A stretch of DNA of 64,000 nt from Martinezella hainanensis (GTDB taxonomy: Bacteria; Pseudomonadota; Alphaproteobacteria; Rhizobiales; Rhizobiaceae): assembly GCF_900094555.1 (NCBI RefSeq), contig NZ_FMAC01000002.1:62001-126000 (forward strand), read 5' to 3'. This document shows, piece after piece, positions 25,824 through 34,678 of this stretch. The position numbers and the translations under genes are program-made. A model generated the notes under the pieces. The model saw only the letters and a program-made list of their open reading frames with translations, made no database searches and was not told the DNA's origin. Each line of letters begins with the position of its first letter. Within the stretch, counting starts at the first letter, position 1.

Positions 25824-26168
25824 ATGAACTCTCTCGAAAATGCCCGCTGCGACACGGTCAAGCGTCTCTTTGCCGCTTATCTGGCGCAGCATCCCGATAT
25901 CGTCGATCCGATGCTGACCCCGGATTTCACCTTTTCCAGTCCGCGCGACGATCATATTGATAAGAAACGGTACTTCGAGCATTGCTGGCCGAAGGAGAAG
26001 GTTTTTCGCGACATTCATATCGAACATCTGGTCGCCGACGGCGATGATGTGATCATTGGCTATCGTGCCGAGAAGATAGATGGCGGCAGCTTTCGCAATG
26101 TCGAGCTGATCCGCTTTGCCGGCGACCGGATCGCTGAGGTGAACGTCTATTTCGGACGGAATTTGTAG
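25824..26168 (+). CDS. SnoaL/NTF2-like family protein
   Basis: A 114-residue single-domain protein with the cone-like NTF2 fold expected from FAAYLAQHPDIVDPMLTPDFTF at the start and DRIAEVNVYFGRNL at the end. Relatives range from isomerases to proteins with no known activity, so function is open. GGAGGAGG precedes the ATG nine bases upstream. It is divergent from the AraC gene and followed by a family A repeat. Confidence 0.8.
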   Translation: MNSLENARCDTVKRLFAAYLAQHPDIVDPMLTPDFTFSSPRDDHIDKKRYFEHCWPKEKVFRDIHIEHLVADGDDVIIGYRAEKIDGGSFRNVELIRFAGDRIAEVNVYFGRNL

Positions 26169-26170
26169 AC

Positions 26171-26214
26171 CAATGCCAGGAAAAATGCGCCGCGGTTTTC
26201 CGCCCGGAATTGCT
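26171..26214. repeat. Dispersed palindromic repeat, family A, copy 3
   Basis: CAATGCC...AAAAATGCGCCGCGGTTTTCC...GGAATTGC, two bases after the NTF2-like stop and 15 bases before the convergent racemase stop. It occupies nearly the whole gap and could serve as a hairpin terminator. Confidence 0.75.
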
Positions 26215-26229
26215 TAAACAAAGTTTCAC

Positions 26230-26964
26230 TCAGCCAGCCGTGATCGCCGCCACTGCCGCTGCAAGCGCCGTTGCGGGGCCGGTTATCGGTTGCGGATGAC
26301 CTTCCGGAAGAAGGCGTGCCGAGTCCGTCATGGAAGCCTGCGCGAAGGCGATCGTAACGGGACCTTCGCTATTGGCTGCGCTAACCGCATCAGCAATGGA
26401 GGCAAGATAGGCCGACAGCTCGCCTGCGCGAAAATGCGCCCATGCGCCCGGCACCAGTCGAACCTCGATTTCGGCTCCTGTTGCCTTCGCCGCTGCTTCG
26501 AAGAGAGCTGTCGTCGGTACGATAGTCGTTTCGACCGTACACAGCACAATGACCTTGCCGCCGGCCTTGGTGGCTTCCTCGGCCAGCGCCGCGTCCGCCC
26601 TGATGATCGGCGCGGTCGCGCCGCCGGCAACCTTCGAAACGGCCGGGCCGAGCGTCGAGCAGTTGAGCACGACGGCATCCGCATCCTCTGCCAGATGCCA
26701 GAGAAGGGCGGCCGTTTCCGTCGATATCTCATCCGTCAGTCGCCCCACCTTTTCGGCGGCGAGAAGAAGGTCGGCGCGGACATGATGACGCAGCATGCCG
26801 CCGGGCAGCCCCAGCGCTTTGGCCGCGGCTTCATAGACGGCAATGTTGCTCTCGGCGGTGTGCAGGCAGGTTATCGTCACGGGGATTTCTCGCAATGGCA
26901 GAAGGTCCGCGAACCTAGCCTCGACAAGGTGCTTTGTCGACATTTCGGCGCTGGGCTTCACCAT
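26230..26964 (-). CDS. Aspartate/glutamate racemase-superfamily protein
   Basis: A 244-residue protein of the Asp/Glu/hydantoin racemase fold. The first catalytic cysteine is present in VVLNCSTLGPAV. The second, expected in a late (V/L)xxAC context, appears to be replaced by FAQASM, so a normal two-cysteine racemase mechanism is doubtful. The role is unknown. ATG 26943 (MSTKHL) is an alternative start. It is divergent from the superoxide dismutase gene. Confidence 0.72.
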   Translation of the reverse strand: MVKPSAEMSTKHLVEARFADLLPLREIPVTITCLHTAESNIAVYEAAAKALGLPGGMLRHHVRADLLLAAEKVGRLTDEISTETAALLWHLAEDADAVVLNCSTLGPAVSKVAGGATAPIIRADAALAEEATKAGGKVIVLCTVETTIVPTTALFEAAAKATGAEIEVRLVPGAWAHFRAGELSAYLASIADAVSAANSEGPVTIAFAQASMTDSARLLPEGHPQPITGPATALAAAVAAITAG

Positions 26965-27152
26965 CTATCCAGGCGTCATCATATGCAAGAGGGTTAGTTT
27001 CTAAGTCGAGGCTATAATCAATTGAAAAATAGGGCAATTTTTGCTCCCGCGTGCAACTTTTTTGGCATGTCGCCGGTTGCTCTTCCAGGCGACCGCTCCT
27101 ATGTTCCGGTTCACCTGCCGACCGCAATTTTTTGCCAAGAGGAGATATGACC

Positions 27153-27755
27153 ATGGCTTTCGAATTGCCTGCACTTCCCTACGATTACGACGCCCTTTCG
27201 CCTTTCATGTCGCGTGAGACCCTCGAGTATCACCACGACAAGCACCACAAGGCTTACGTCGACAACGGCAACAAGCTCGCTGCGGAAGCAGGTCTTGCCG
27301 ATCTGTCGCTCGAAGAGATCGTGAAGAAGTCCTTCGGCACCAATGCAGGCCTCTTCAACAATGCAGCCCAGCACTACAACCACATCCATTTCTGGAAGTG
27401 GATGAAGAAGGGCGGCGGCGGCAACAAGCTGCCGGGCAAGCTCGAAGCAGCCTTCGCTTCCGATCTCGGCGGCTATGACAAGTTCAAGGCCGATTTCGCC
27501 GCTGCCGGCGCCACTCAGTTCGGCTCGGGCTGGGCATGGGTTTCCGTCAAGAACGGCAAACTCGAAATCTCCAAGACCCCGAACGGCGAAAACCCGCTCG
27601 TTCATGGCGCAGATCCGATCCTCGGCGTCGACGTTTGGGAACACTCCTACTACATCGATTATCGCAACCTGCGTCCGAAGTACCTCGAAGCCTTCATCGA
27701 CAGCCTGATCAACTGGGACTATGTCCTGGAGCGCTACGAAGCCGCTACGAAGTAA
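27153..27755 (+). CDS. sodB: Superoxide dismutase, Fe type (or cambialistic)
   Basis: A 200-residue enzyme converting superoxide to oxygen and hydrogen peroxide in the cytoplasm. Metal ligands are His 27 in LEYHHDKHHKAYV, a His in HYNHIHFW, and Asp and His in DVWEHSYYIDY. The AAQ tripeptide before HYNH points to the iron type. An AGAGGAG precedes the start; ATG 27147, two codons upstream, is too close to it. A terminator follows. Confidence 0.95.
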   Translation: MAFELPALPYDYDALSPFMSRETLEYHHDKHHKAYVDNGNKLAAEAGLADLSLEEIVKKSFGTNAGLFNNAAQHYNHIHFWKWMKKGGGGNKLPGKLEAAFASDLGGYDKFKADFAAAGATQFGSGWAWVSVKNGKLEISKTPNGENPLVHGADPILGVDVWEHSYYIDYRNLRPKYLEAFIDSLINWDYVLERYEAATK

Positions 27756-27780
27756 GGTTTGCCGCATAGGCTGGCTTTCG

Positions 27781-27812
27781 CACCCGGCGTCTTTTCGGCG
27801 TCGGGTGTTTTC
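27781..27812 (+). terminator. Rho-independent terminator of sodB
   Basis: CACCCGGCG pairs with CGTCGGGTG (one mismatch) around TCTTTTCGG and is followed by TTTTCTT. Confidence 0.85.
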
Positions 27813-27882
27813 TTATCTACCGGCCCTTATTGATTATCCGTGTGCCGTATGGCGGCCCCAGGAGACTGCCCAAGGAGGCTGA

Positions 27883-28725
27883 ATGCCATCAGCACCGCTC
27901 TTCCGTTTTGGTGTCATCGCCGATCCGCAATATGCCGATCTTGAGCCTAACCTGACCCTCAATCGCTATCCGGCGAAAAGCCTCGACAAGCTTCGCGATG
28001 CAATTGAGGAGTTCAATCGGCACGATCTCGCCTTCGTGGTGACCCTCGGCGACATCATCGACCGCCAATGGAAGAGCTTCGATGTCATTCTGCCGGTCTA
28101 CGAGGCTTTGCGTCACGCTAAGCATTTCCTCCTCGGCAATCACGATTTCGCCGTGGCGCCGGAACATCTCGGCAGCGTATCCGCCCGTGTGGGCATGCCG
28201 TCCGCCTATTACGATTTCAGCCATTCCGGCTATCGCTTCATCGCGCTCGATGGCAATGAGATCAGCGTCTTCGCCCCGCCCGAAGACGACCCGCGCCGGC
28301 AGGAGGCGAAGGCGTTGATGAAGCGTCTGGGGGATTCGGGCGCGACGAACGGCCAGCGTTGGAACGCAGCCATCAGCGATGCGCAATTCGACTGGCTTGC
28401 CGCGAAGCTTCGGGAGGCAAAGGCGGCGGGCGAAAAGGTCGTCGTCATGAATCACTACCCGGTCTTCCCGGATAATCCGCATAACGCGCTCGACAGCGAC
28501 CGCATGCTTTCGCTTCTGGCCGAGCACGACCATATCATCGCTTACCTTAACGGCCACAATCACGCTGGCAATTTCGGGGTGTCGGACGGTACCTATTTCG
28601 TCAATTTCATGGGCATGGTGGATACGGAAGACACCAGTGCCTATTCGATCGTCTCCGTCTACGATGACCGGCTCGAGGTCACTGGTTTCGGGCGCGAGAC
28701 AGATAGAACGCTAGCGCTGCGCTGA
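27883..28725 (+). CDS. Metallophosphoesterase (ADP-ribose/CDP-alcohol diphosphatase-like)
   Basis: A 280-residue calcineurin-like phosphoesterase. All metal motifs are visible: IADPQYAD near the start, GDIID (~50), GNHDF (~87), a late NHYP and NGHNHAGN (~225). The DPQYAD start and overall layout match the manganese-dependent ADP-ribose/CDP-alcohol diphosphatase group, which would place it in nucleotide-sugar or lipid-headgroup salvage. There is no signal peptide. The substrate is inferred from the subfamily only. It converges with the AraC gene with a 3-base gap. Confidence 0.85.
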   Translation: MPSAPLFRFGVIADPQYADLEPNLTLNRYPAKSLDKLRDAIEEFNRHDLAFVVTLGDIIDRQWKSFDVILPVYEALRHAKHFLLGNHDFAVAPEHLGSVSARVGMPSAYYDFSHSGYRFIALDGNEISVFAPPEDDPRRQEAKALMKRLGDSGATNGQRWNAAISDAQFDWLAAKLREAKAAGEKVVVMNHYPVFPDNPHNALDSDRMLSLLAEHDHIIAYLNGHNHAGNFGVSDGTYFVNFMGMVDTEDTSAYSIVSVYDDRLEVTGFGRETDRTLALR

Positions 28726-28728
28726 GGC

Positions 28729-29625
28729 TCACTCCGCCGCCATCCGCATCTCGGTGACGTCCCTCTTCGGCGGCGTGCCGAACATGCGGGCATATTCGCG
28801 GCTGAATTGCGAGGCACTTTCATAGCCCACCTGATAAGCAGCGCTCTCGACATTCGCATGGCCTGCGACCATCAGGCGACGCGCTTCGAGCAGCCGCATC
28901 TGCTTCTGATATTGTAGCGGGGTCATCGAGGTCAGTGTCTTGAAATGCTGATGGAAGGAGGAGGGGCTCATGCGCGCGGCGGCCGCCAGTTGCTCGATGC
29001 GCACCGTTTCAGCGAAATTGTCGCGCAGCAGGCGAATGGCATCGGCAATGCGCCGCGTCTGGCCATCCGGCAGCACCAGCTTGCACACCTCGCCGCTATT
29101 CGGGCCGGTCAGCAGCCAGAAGCAGATTTCCCGCATGATCGCCGGATAGAGCACCGGAATGGCGCCTGGGGTCGCAAGCAGGCGCGTCAACCGTACAAGG
29201 CAATCGGCGAGTTGGTCGCTGAGATCCTCGACGAAGATGCCGAGCCTTGCGCTGCCCGTCGGCTTTGGCGGCTTGTCGAGCTGCTCCATCACCTCGCGCA
29301 GCATTCCGACATCGAATTCGAGCGAGATCGCCATGTAAGGCTTCTCCTCGCTTGCCTGAACCACCTTGCCGGCTGCGGGCAATTCTATGCTGATGATGAG
29401 GGCCTGCATCTCGGCATAGTCGATCACCCTCTCGTTCAGCATCAATTGCTTTGCGCCCTGCACGATGACGCAGAGTGCCGGCCGGTAGACCATCGCATGC
29501 GGCATCTTCAGTTCTGTCGAGCGCATGATATGCAGTCCATCGATGCCGGTCGAATACAGCCCGTTCTCGCCGCCATCGCTGGCCTCGATGAATTGGGTGA
29601 TCGCCTCTTTCAGGGCTGATGACAT
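28729..29625 (-). CDS. AraC-family transcriptional regulator (AraC_N type)
   Basis: A 298-residue regulator. Residues ~20-175 are the AraC_N arm (YRPALCVIVQGAKQLMLNE), and residues ~200-295 form the double helix-turn-helix (LAAAARMSPSSFHQHFKTLT, then YQVGYESASQFSREYARMFG). ATG 29625 follows CTTGGAGA. It is divergent from an SDR gene 163 bases away; in this family the adjacent oxidoreductase is the usual target. Confidence 0.88.
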   Translation of the reverse strand: MSSALKEAITQFIEASDGGENGLYSTGIDGLHIMRSTELKMPHAMVYRPALCVIVQGAKQLMLNERVIDYAEMQALIISIELPAAGKVVQASEEKPYMAISLEFDVGMLREVMEQLDKPPKPTGSARLGIFVEDLSDQLADCLVRLTRLLATPGAIPVLYPAIMREICFWLLTGPNSGEVCKLVLPDGQTRRIADAIRLLRDNFAETVRIEQLAAAARMSPSSFHQHFKTLTSMTPLQYQKQMRLLEARRLMVAGHANVESAAYQVGYESASQFSREYARMFGTPPKRDVTEMRMAAE

Positions 29626-29723
29626 GACCGATCTCCAAGGCTGGATGTGCTTGCTCTCATCATAGCAGTGCGCTGCGACCCGACAAGGCACTTGGAGGAA
29701 TAGGCAAGAAATTCGAGAGTTCC

Positions 29724-29741
29724 GGCATTCAAGGAAATGCC
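29724..29741. promoter_or_regulatory. Inverted repeat GGCATT-CAAGGA-AATGCC between araC-like and SDR genes
   Basis: Perfect 6-bp arms with a 6-base spacer, 48 bases before the SDR start, in the shared promoter region. It could be a regulator site, though AraC proteins more often bind direct repeats. Confidence 0.35.
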
Positions 29742-29788
29742 TTGGCGAGCGTAGATTCCGGTCATCAAGCATTCCCTGGAGAACGGCA

Positions 29789-30571
29789 ATGACAATGGAA
29801 AATACCGATAAATCAAAGGCGAAGATCGCAATCATCACCGGCGGCAGCCGCGGGCTCGGGCGCAATGCCGCCATTCATCTCGCCCGACGCGGCGGCGATG
29901 TCATCCTGACCTACAATGCAAATAAGGCAGAAGCCGATAGCGCCGTAGCCGAGATCGAAGCGCTCGGCCAAAAGGCGGTTGCCTTGCAGCTCGACGCCGG
30001 CGATGTTGCATCCTTCGGCGCGTTCGTTGCCGAGGTCGGTCGCTCGCTGCAGCAAGTATGGGGCCGTGATCGCTTCGATTTCCTCGTCAACAACGCCGGC
30101 ACCTCCTATCACGCTTCCATTGCGGAGACGACGGAAGCCGAGTTCGACAAGCTCTACAACGTCCATCTCAAGGGCGTGTTCTTCCTGACGCAGAAGCTGC
30201 TGCCGCACATCAATGACGGTGGCCGTATCGTCAATGTCTCCTCCGGCCTTGCCCGCTTCAGCAATCCGGGCTCATCCGCCTATGCGTCGATGAAGGGTGC
30301 GGTTGAAGTTCTGACGCGCTATCTCGCCAGGGAGCTCGGCGCTCGCGGCATCGCCGTAAACACCGTAGCGCCCGGCGCGATCCAGACGGATTTCAGCGGC
30401 GGCATCGTTCGCGACAATCCGGAGGTCAACAGGATGGTCGCTTCCATGACGGCGCTCGGTCGAGCCGGCCTGCCCGACGATATCGGCCCGATGATCGCCT
30501 CGCTGCTGTCGGACGACAATCGCTGGGTCAACGGCCAGCGCATCGAAGTCTCGGGCGGGATGATCCTTTAA
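29789..30571 (+). CDS. Short-chain dehydrogenase/reductase
   Basis: A 260-residue SDR. The cofactor motif is TGGSRGLG near residue 16, NNAGT follows near 100, and the catalytic Tyr and Lys are in YASMK around 170. The family's typical NTVAPGAIQTDF segment follows. An Arg after the glycine motif hints at NADPH preference. The substrate is unknown. CTGGAGAA precedes the ATG. It is probably controlled by the divergent AraC gene. Confidence 0.88.
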   Translation: MTMENTDKSKAKIAIITGGSRGLGRNAAIHLARRGGDVILTYNANKAEADSAVAEIEALGQKAVALQLDAGDVASFGAFVAEVGRSLQQVWGRDRFDFLVNNAGTSYHASIAETTEAEFDKLYNVHLKGVFFLTQKLLPHINDGGRIVNVSSGLARFSNPGSSAYASMKGAVEVLTRYLARELGARGIAVNTVAPGAIQTDFSGGIVRDNPEVNRMVASMTALGRAGLPDDIGPMIASLLSDDNRWVNGQRIEVSGGMIL

Positions 30572-30601
30572 CTCGTCATCGTCTCTGCGATCTATAGCAT
30601 C

Positions 30602-31303
30602 TCAGCCGGCGGCGGCTGAGCTGTTTATCTGCCAGCCATTCACCCAGATTTGACGCAGGCCATCGCCTTCGCCCTTGAACCAGAGCCCGGTCGGCTGGCA
30701 GTCCTCGATCCGGTCGCTGCGGAAATTGCGGATCGCCTGACGCAGCTCGCACCAGGCGACGATGTTGGCGGTTTCGGAATAATAGATCAGCGCGATCGGC
30801 CGGATGATGCGCTCGGTGGCGCGGCCGAGTTCGTCACGATAGGCAAGGTCGAGCTTTTCCTCGTCGCGAATGGCGCGGCGCACCAGCGAAAGATCGATGG
30901 CCGAAGCCGAAGGTGCCGCAAAGCCCCAGGCATGCAGCGCATTGGCATCCAGGGTCTGGCGCAGCGGCGGCGGCACGGCACCGGCGATCTTGGCGGTGAC
31001 GCGCTTGGCCGCTTGCTTCAGCTCCGCATCTCCTGTGCGCTCCAGCAGCGCCAGCGACAACACGATCGCCTCCATTTCCTCGATGGAAAACATCAGCGGC
31101 GGCAGGTCGAAGCCAGGCCGCAAGATGTAGCCGATGCCGCGCTCGCCCTCGATCGGCACCCGCATCGCCTGCAGCGCGGCGATATCGCGATAGACGGAGC
31201 GCACCGTCACCTCCAGCCGGGCGGCGATATCGGCGCCCGTCACCGGCTTTTTGGCCAGCCGCAGGATCTGGATGATCTCGAACAGGCGTGACGCCTTGCG
31301 CAT
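30602..31303 (-). CDS. YafY-type HTH / WYL-domain transcriptional regulator
   Basis: A 233-residue regulator with an N-terminal HTH_11 (residues ~5-60, VTGADIAARLEVTVRSVYRD) and a WYL ligand-binding domain (~130-225). The start at 31303 (MRKASR) is preferred to a TTG four codons upstream. It is divergent from a LysE-family exporter with a 128-base gap containing an inverted repeat, so it probably controls that exporter. Confidence 0.85.
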   Translation of the reverse strand: MRKASRLFEIIQILRLAKKPVTGADIAARLEVTVRSVYRDIAALQAMRVPIEGERGIGYILRPGFDLPPLMFSIEEMEAIVLSLALLERTGDAELKQAAKRVTAKIAGAVPPPLRQTLDANALHAWGFAAPSASAIDLSLVRRAIRDEEKLDLAYRDELGRATERIIRPIALIYYSETANIVAWCELRQAIRNFRSDRIEDCQPTGLWFKGEGDGLRQIWVNGWQINSSAAAG

Positions 31304-31326
31304 TTCTTGCCCCAAAGATGAAGGCT

Positions 31327-31346
31327 ACTGACAATACCCCGTCAGT
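31327..31346. promoter_or_regulatory. Inverted repeat ACTGAC-N8-GTCAGT, probable WYL-regulator site
   Basis: Perfect 6-bp arms with an 8-base spacer, 24 bases upstream of the WYL regulator start and in the promoter gap shared with the LysE gene. YafY-type regulators commonly recognise TGAC/GTCA half-sites; direct binding is inferred. Confidence 0.5.
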
Positions 31347-31431
31347 TGGATCTCTTTATAAGATCGCCTATTCGCTTGAAAATCAACCATTTCCTCTCCG
31401 GATTTCATGGAGAGATCGATAGGCAACTGAC

Positions 31432-32067
31432 ATGGTCTACGCAGAAAATCTCTGGCTTTTCTTCATTCTTCTCTTAGGCATCATCATCGTGCCGGGCATG
31501 GACATGCTGTTCGTGCTCGCCAATTCCCTGACCGGCGGCAGCAATCGCGGCCTTGCCGCGACGGGCGGCATCATGGTCGGCGGCGCGGTGCATTCGTTGA
31601 ACGGTGCTGTCGGCATCGGCTTGCTGATGCACTTCGTGCCCGTTCTCTTCAATCCGCTGCTTGTGATCGGTGGTGCCTATATGGCCTTCATCGGCTACAC
31701 GCTGATGCGCAGTTCGATTACCGTGGGAGGCGAGGGGCCAGCTGGCAGCCGTTCCGCCTGGAAAGCTTTCCGGCAGGGCGCGGTCACTTGCCTCATCAAT
31801 CCCAAGGCCTATCTCTTCATCTTTGCCGTGTACCCGCAATTCCTGAAGCCGGACTACGGCCCGATGTGGATACAGGCGGTCATCATGGGAGCCATGACCA
31901 TCGCGACGCAATTTGCCGTCTATGGAGCTCTTGCCGTCACTGCCGGGCGCAGCCGCGACCTGCTGGTCGCCAATCCCAAGGCAACCGCCTTTGCCGGCCG
32001 TGCAGCCGGGCTGCTGCTGGTCGCCGTCTCCATATTTACGGTCTGGGAGGGTTTGAAGATGGCGTGA
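31432..32067 (+). CDS. LysE-family amino acid/metabolite exporter
   Basis: A 211-residue inner-membrane protein with six predicted helices and the LysE/RhtB features VPGMDMLFVLANSLTGG and FRQGAVTCLINPKAYLF. It should export an amino acid or related small molecule; which one is unknown. Its promoter faces the WYL regulator. Confidence 0.88.
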   Translation: MVYAENLWLFFILLLGIIIVPGMDMLFVLANSLTGGSNRGLAATGGIMVGGAVHSLNGAVGIGLLMHFVPVLFNPLLVIGGAYMAFIGYTLMRSSITVGGEGPAGSRSAWKAFRQGAVTCLINPKAYLFIFAVYPQFLKPDYGPMWIQAVIMGAMTIATQFAVYGALAVTAGRSRDLLVANPKATAFAGRAAGLLLVAVSIFTVWEGLKMA

Positions 32068-32231
32068 GGGTTGACGCGGCGAATGAGTGTGTCGGCAGCA
32101 TGACACTGATTTCACTTGGCTCTCACCACTTTGTGACTTCATTGCCGGAGAGGAAACCGGCAAACATGTCGCCGTAATCATGCCGGCCGCGCAAGCGGTC
32201 CTCACCATTTGCGAAGAGGTAGGAGAACGAA

Positions 32232-32675
32232 ATGAAGTGGAAAGCGATTGTGATAGCGACGGCCCTGGCCGGCGTCGCACTGGGTTCGGTCGTCGCAGCC
32301 GACGGCACGCACGACTCCCGCATCGGTATGATGAAGAAGATCGGCGGCGCCACGGGGGCTCTCGGCGCGATTGCCAAGGGCGACAAGCCCTATGATGCCG
32401 ATATCGTCAAGGCGTCTTTGACCACGATCGCCGAAACCGCCAAGGCCTTCCCCGATCAGTTCAACCCGCAGAGCGACAAGTCCGATGCCGAGGTCAATCC
32501 GAAGATCTGGGACAATCTCGATGACTTCAAGGCGCATGCCGCCAAGCTTTCCACCGATGCTGAGACGGCGCTTGCCCAGCTGCCCGCCGACAAGGCCGGC
32601 GTCGGCGCGACGCTGAAAACCCTTGGCGGCAGCTGTGGCGCCTGTCATCAGGCCTACCGCATCAAGAAGGACTAA
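32232..32675 (+). CDS. Cytochrome c' / c-556 (class II cytochrome c)
   Basis: A 147-residue periplasmic cytochrome with a signal peptide ending at VVAAD (~23) and a single heme site CGACH close to the C-terminus, the class II arrangement in a four-helix bundle. Class II proteins bind NO or carry electrons. It lies about 200 bases before a diheme cytochrome on the same strand with a repeat element between, so a joint role in electron transfer is possible but not shown. Confidence 0.9.
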   Translation: MKWKAIVIATALAGVALGSVVAADGTHDSRIGMMKKIGGATGALGAIAKGDKPYDADIVKASLTTIAETAKAFPDQFNPQSDKSDAEVNPKIWDNLDDFKAHAAKLSTDAETALAQLPADKAGVGATLKTLGGSCGACHQAYRIKKD

Positions 32676-32694
32676 GCGGTAGGTCGGCCTCGTC

Positions 32695-32744
32695 TAGAGC
32701 AATTCCAGGAAAAGTGCGCAGCGGTTTTCCGTCCGGCATTGCGT
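32695..32744. repeat. Dispersed palindromic repeat, family A, copy 4
   Basis: GAGCAATTCCAGGAAAAGTG, then CGCAGCGGTTTTCC and a degenerate right arm. The left half is identical to copy 2 at 21101. It lies between the two cytochrome genes. Confidence 0.8.
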
Positions 32745-32875
32745 AAGGGCAAAAGCATGGAGCCTTTTCACGTTTCGAAGAAAGGCGGCAAGGTTCTAGA
32801 AATCGATTTTGGTATCCGCATCGGTTTCGTCGCTGATGCGGAGCTTTATGGGTTTAGAGCTAGGGGGTAGTTGTG

Positions 32876-33787
32876 ATGGCGCGCTTTGTCCGGTGGTTGC
32901 TTTGCCTATTCGGCGTGATCATTCTCGGCGGTGGCGCATTCTATGTCATCACCGCGCCGTCGCCCTTGCCCGCGAGCCATTGGGCCAATCTCGGCGATCC
33001 CGATGTCAAGAATGGCGAGATGGTCTTCTGGGCCGGCGGCTGCACGAGCTGTCATGCGGCACCCGGCGCCCAGGGCGAAGCCAAGCTGGTGCTTTCGGGC
33101 GGCTTGGCGCTGACCAGTCCCTTCGGCACCTTCCATGTCCCCAATATCACGCCGGATGAGAAGGCGGGGCTTGGCAGCTGGTCACTTGCCGATTTCGGCA
33201 ACGCGATGAAGCGCGGTGTCGGCAGACAAGGCGAACATCTCTATCCGTCTTTTCCCTATGGCTCCTATGCCCGCATGAGCGATAAGGACATCAACGATCT
33301 CTGGGGCTTCCTGAAGACGCTGCCGAAGAGCAATAACGTCGCGCCTCCGCATGAGCTGCCCTTTCCCTTCAACATCCGGCTGGCGCTTGGCGGCTGGAAG
33401 TTCCTTTATCTCAACGATCAGCCGCGCGTCGTGCTTGCCAGTGCCGACGACAAGATCAAGCGCGGGCAGTATCTGGTGGAAGGGCCGGGGCATTGCGGCG
33501 AGTGTCACACCCCGCGTGACAGCCTCGGCGGCTTTGTGAGCGGCCAATGGTTGGCCGGCGCACCCAATCCGGAAGGCAAGGGCCAGATCCCGGATATCAC
33601 ACCCGGCTCCAAGGCAATCGGCGGCTGGAGCGCCGGCGACATCGCCAATTACCTCGAAACCGGCTTTACCCCAGACTATGACTCCGCCGGCGGCTCGATG
33701 GCTGAGGTCCAGCAAAATATCGCCCACCTGCCGGCAACCGACCGCGAGGCCATCACAGCTTATTTGAAGGCGCTTCCGGCAAAATAA
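32876..33787 (+). CDS. Diheme cytochrome c
   Basis: A 303-residue membrane-anchored or secreted cytochrome with an N-terminal hydrophobic helix (LLCLFGVIILGGGAFYVI) and two heme sites, CTSCH near residue 55 and CGECH near residue 204. Its layout resembles the cytochrome subunits of alcohol or gluconate dehydrogenases, which pass electrons from a periplasmic dehydrogenase to the quinone pool. No dehydrogenase gene is adjacent. ATG 32876 follows GGGGG; a GTG one codon upstream is also possible. Confidence 0.87.
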   Translation: MARFVRWLLCLFGVIILGGGAFYVITAPSPLPASHWANLGDPDVKNGEMVFWAGGCTSCHAAPGAQGEAKLVLSGGLALTSPFGTFHVPNITPDEKAGLGSWSLADFGNAMKRGVGRQGEHLYPSFPYGSYARMSDKDINDLWGFLKTLPKSNNVAPPHELPFPFNIRLALGGWKFLYLNDQPRVVLASADDKIKRGQYLVEGPGHCGECHTPRDSLGGFVSGQWLAGAPNPEGKGQIPDITPGSKAIGGWSAGDIANYLETGFTPDYDSAGGSMAEVQQNIAHLPATDREAITAYLKALPAK

Positions 33788-33799
33788 GCCGCAAGTGGT

Positions 33800-34579
33800 T
33801 CAAGCCGCGCCGGAACGCTTGGCGAGATAGAGATGTGTTTCATAATGCAGCTCGAACTCGCCGCCATGCGCGTTGATGGCATCGGCGAGCCCGGAAAGCA
33901 GTGCTTGCCGCTGATCCTCTGTCAAGAGCCGGTAGCTTGAGAGCGTGCGCAAAAGGTCGGTGTAGCTTTGTGCCGTGTGTGATCGGTTCCAGTGATAGCT
34001 GTGATGGACCGGCATTTCGAAATGGTCGGACTGCTGTAGCTCCGCAGCAAAGGGACCATCAGGCAGATACCATGCCTCGACGGGCGGGCCTAAAAGCTGC
34101 GGCGCATAATGGGCATGGATCTCGGCGAACTGTCCCGCAAGCGGCTGCTCAGGCCTCATCGGCACATTGCCGAAGACCGCGAGTGCTCCTCCCGGTGCGA
34201 GGAGGGCGGCCGTCTTGGCGAAGCGCAGTTCCGGGGAAACCCAATGGAAGGATTGTGCGGCCGCTATGAGTTTGAAACTTTCCGGCTCGCCCGGCCATGC
34301 TTCGAAGGTGGTTTGCTGAAGCCGCACCTGCGGAAATCCCGCCAGTCTTTCGCTTGCAACCGCAATCAGCTCTGCGCCGGGATCGAGCGCCAGAATGGAA
34401 AGGCCGCGGCGGGCAAAGCTCTCGGTTGCCTGTCCAGTGCCGCATCCGATCTCAAGGACCTTATCCTTGGGTTCCAGGCCGACGAAACGGATGACGTCAG
34501 TAAACAGCGCATCGGGATAAAGCGGGCGCGATGTGTTGTAGAGACTGGCGACACCATCGAATGTGAATCGCTGTTCCAA
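33800..34579 (-). CDS. Class I SAM-dependent methyltransferase
   Basis: A 259-residue methyltransferase. Motif I is VLEIGCGTGQATE near residue 41, and AAQSFHWV is the motif typical of the UbiE/Tam-like group. The substrate cannot be inferred. It converges with the diheme cytochrome gene (12-base gap) and is divergent from the C39-like gene. Confidence 0.82.
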   Translation of the reverse strand: MEQRFTFDGVASLYNTSRPLYPDALFTDVIRFVGLEPKDKVLEIGCGTGQATESFARRGLSILALDPGAELIAVASERLAGFPQVRLQQTTFEAWPGEPESFKLIAAAQSFHWVSPELRFAKTAALLAPGGALAVFGNVPMRPEQPLAGQFAEIHAHYAPQLLGPPVEAWYLPDGPFAAELQQSDHFEMPVHHSYHWNRSHTAQSYTDLLRTLSSYRLLTEDQRQALLSGLADAINAHGGEFELHYETHLYLAKRSGAA

Positions 34580-34678
34580 GGCGCATCTCCAGTTGCAGGC
34601 TTAGGCCGATAGCCATTTTTCTAGCGCATTTTCCATCAAGCTTACAGCTATGGGATTCGGCAACGGGAGAGGGCGGTC

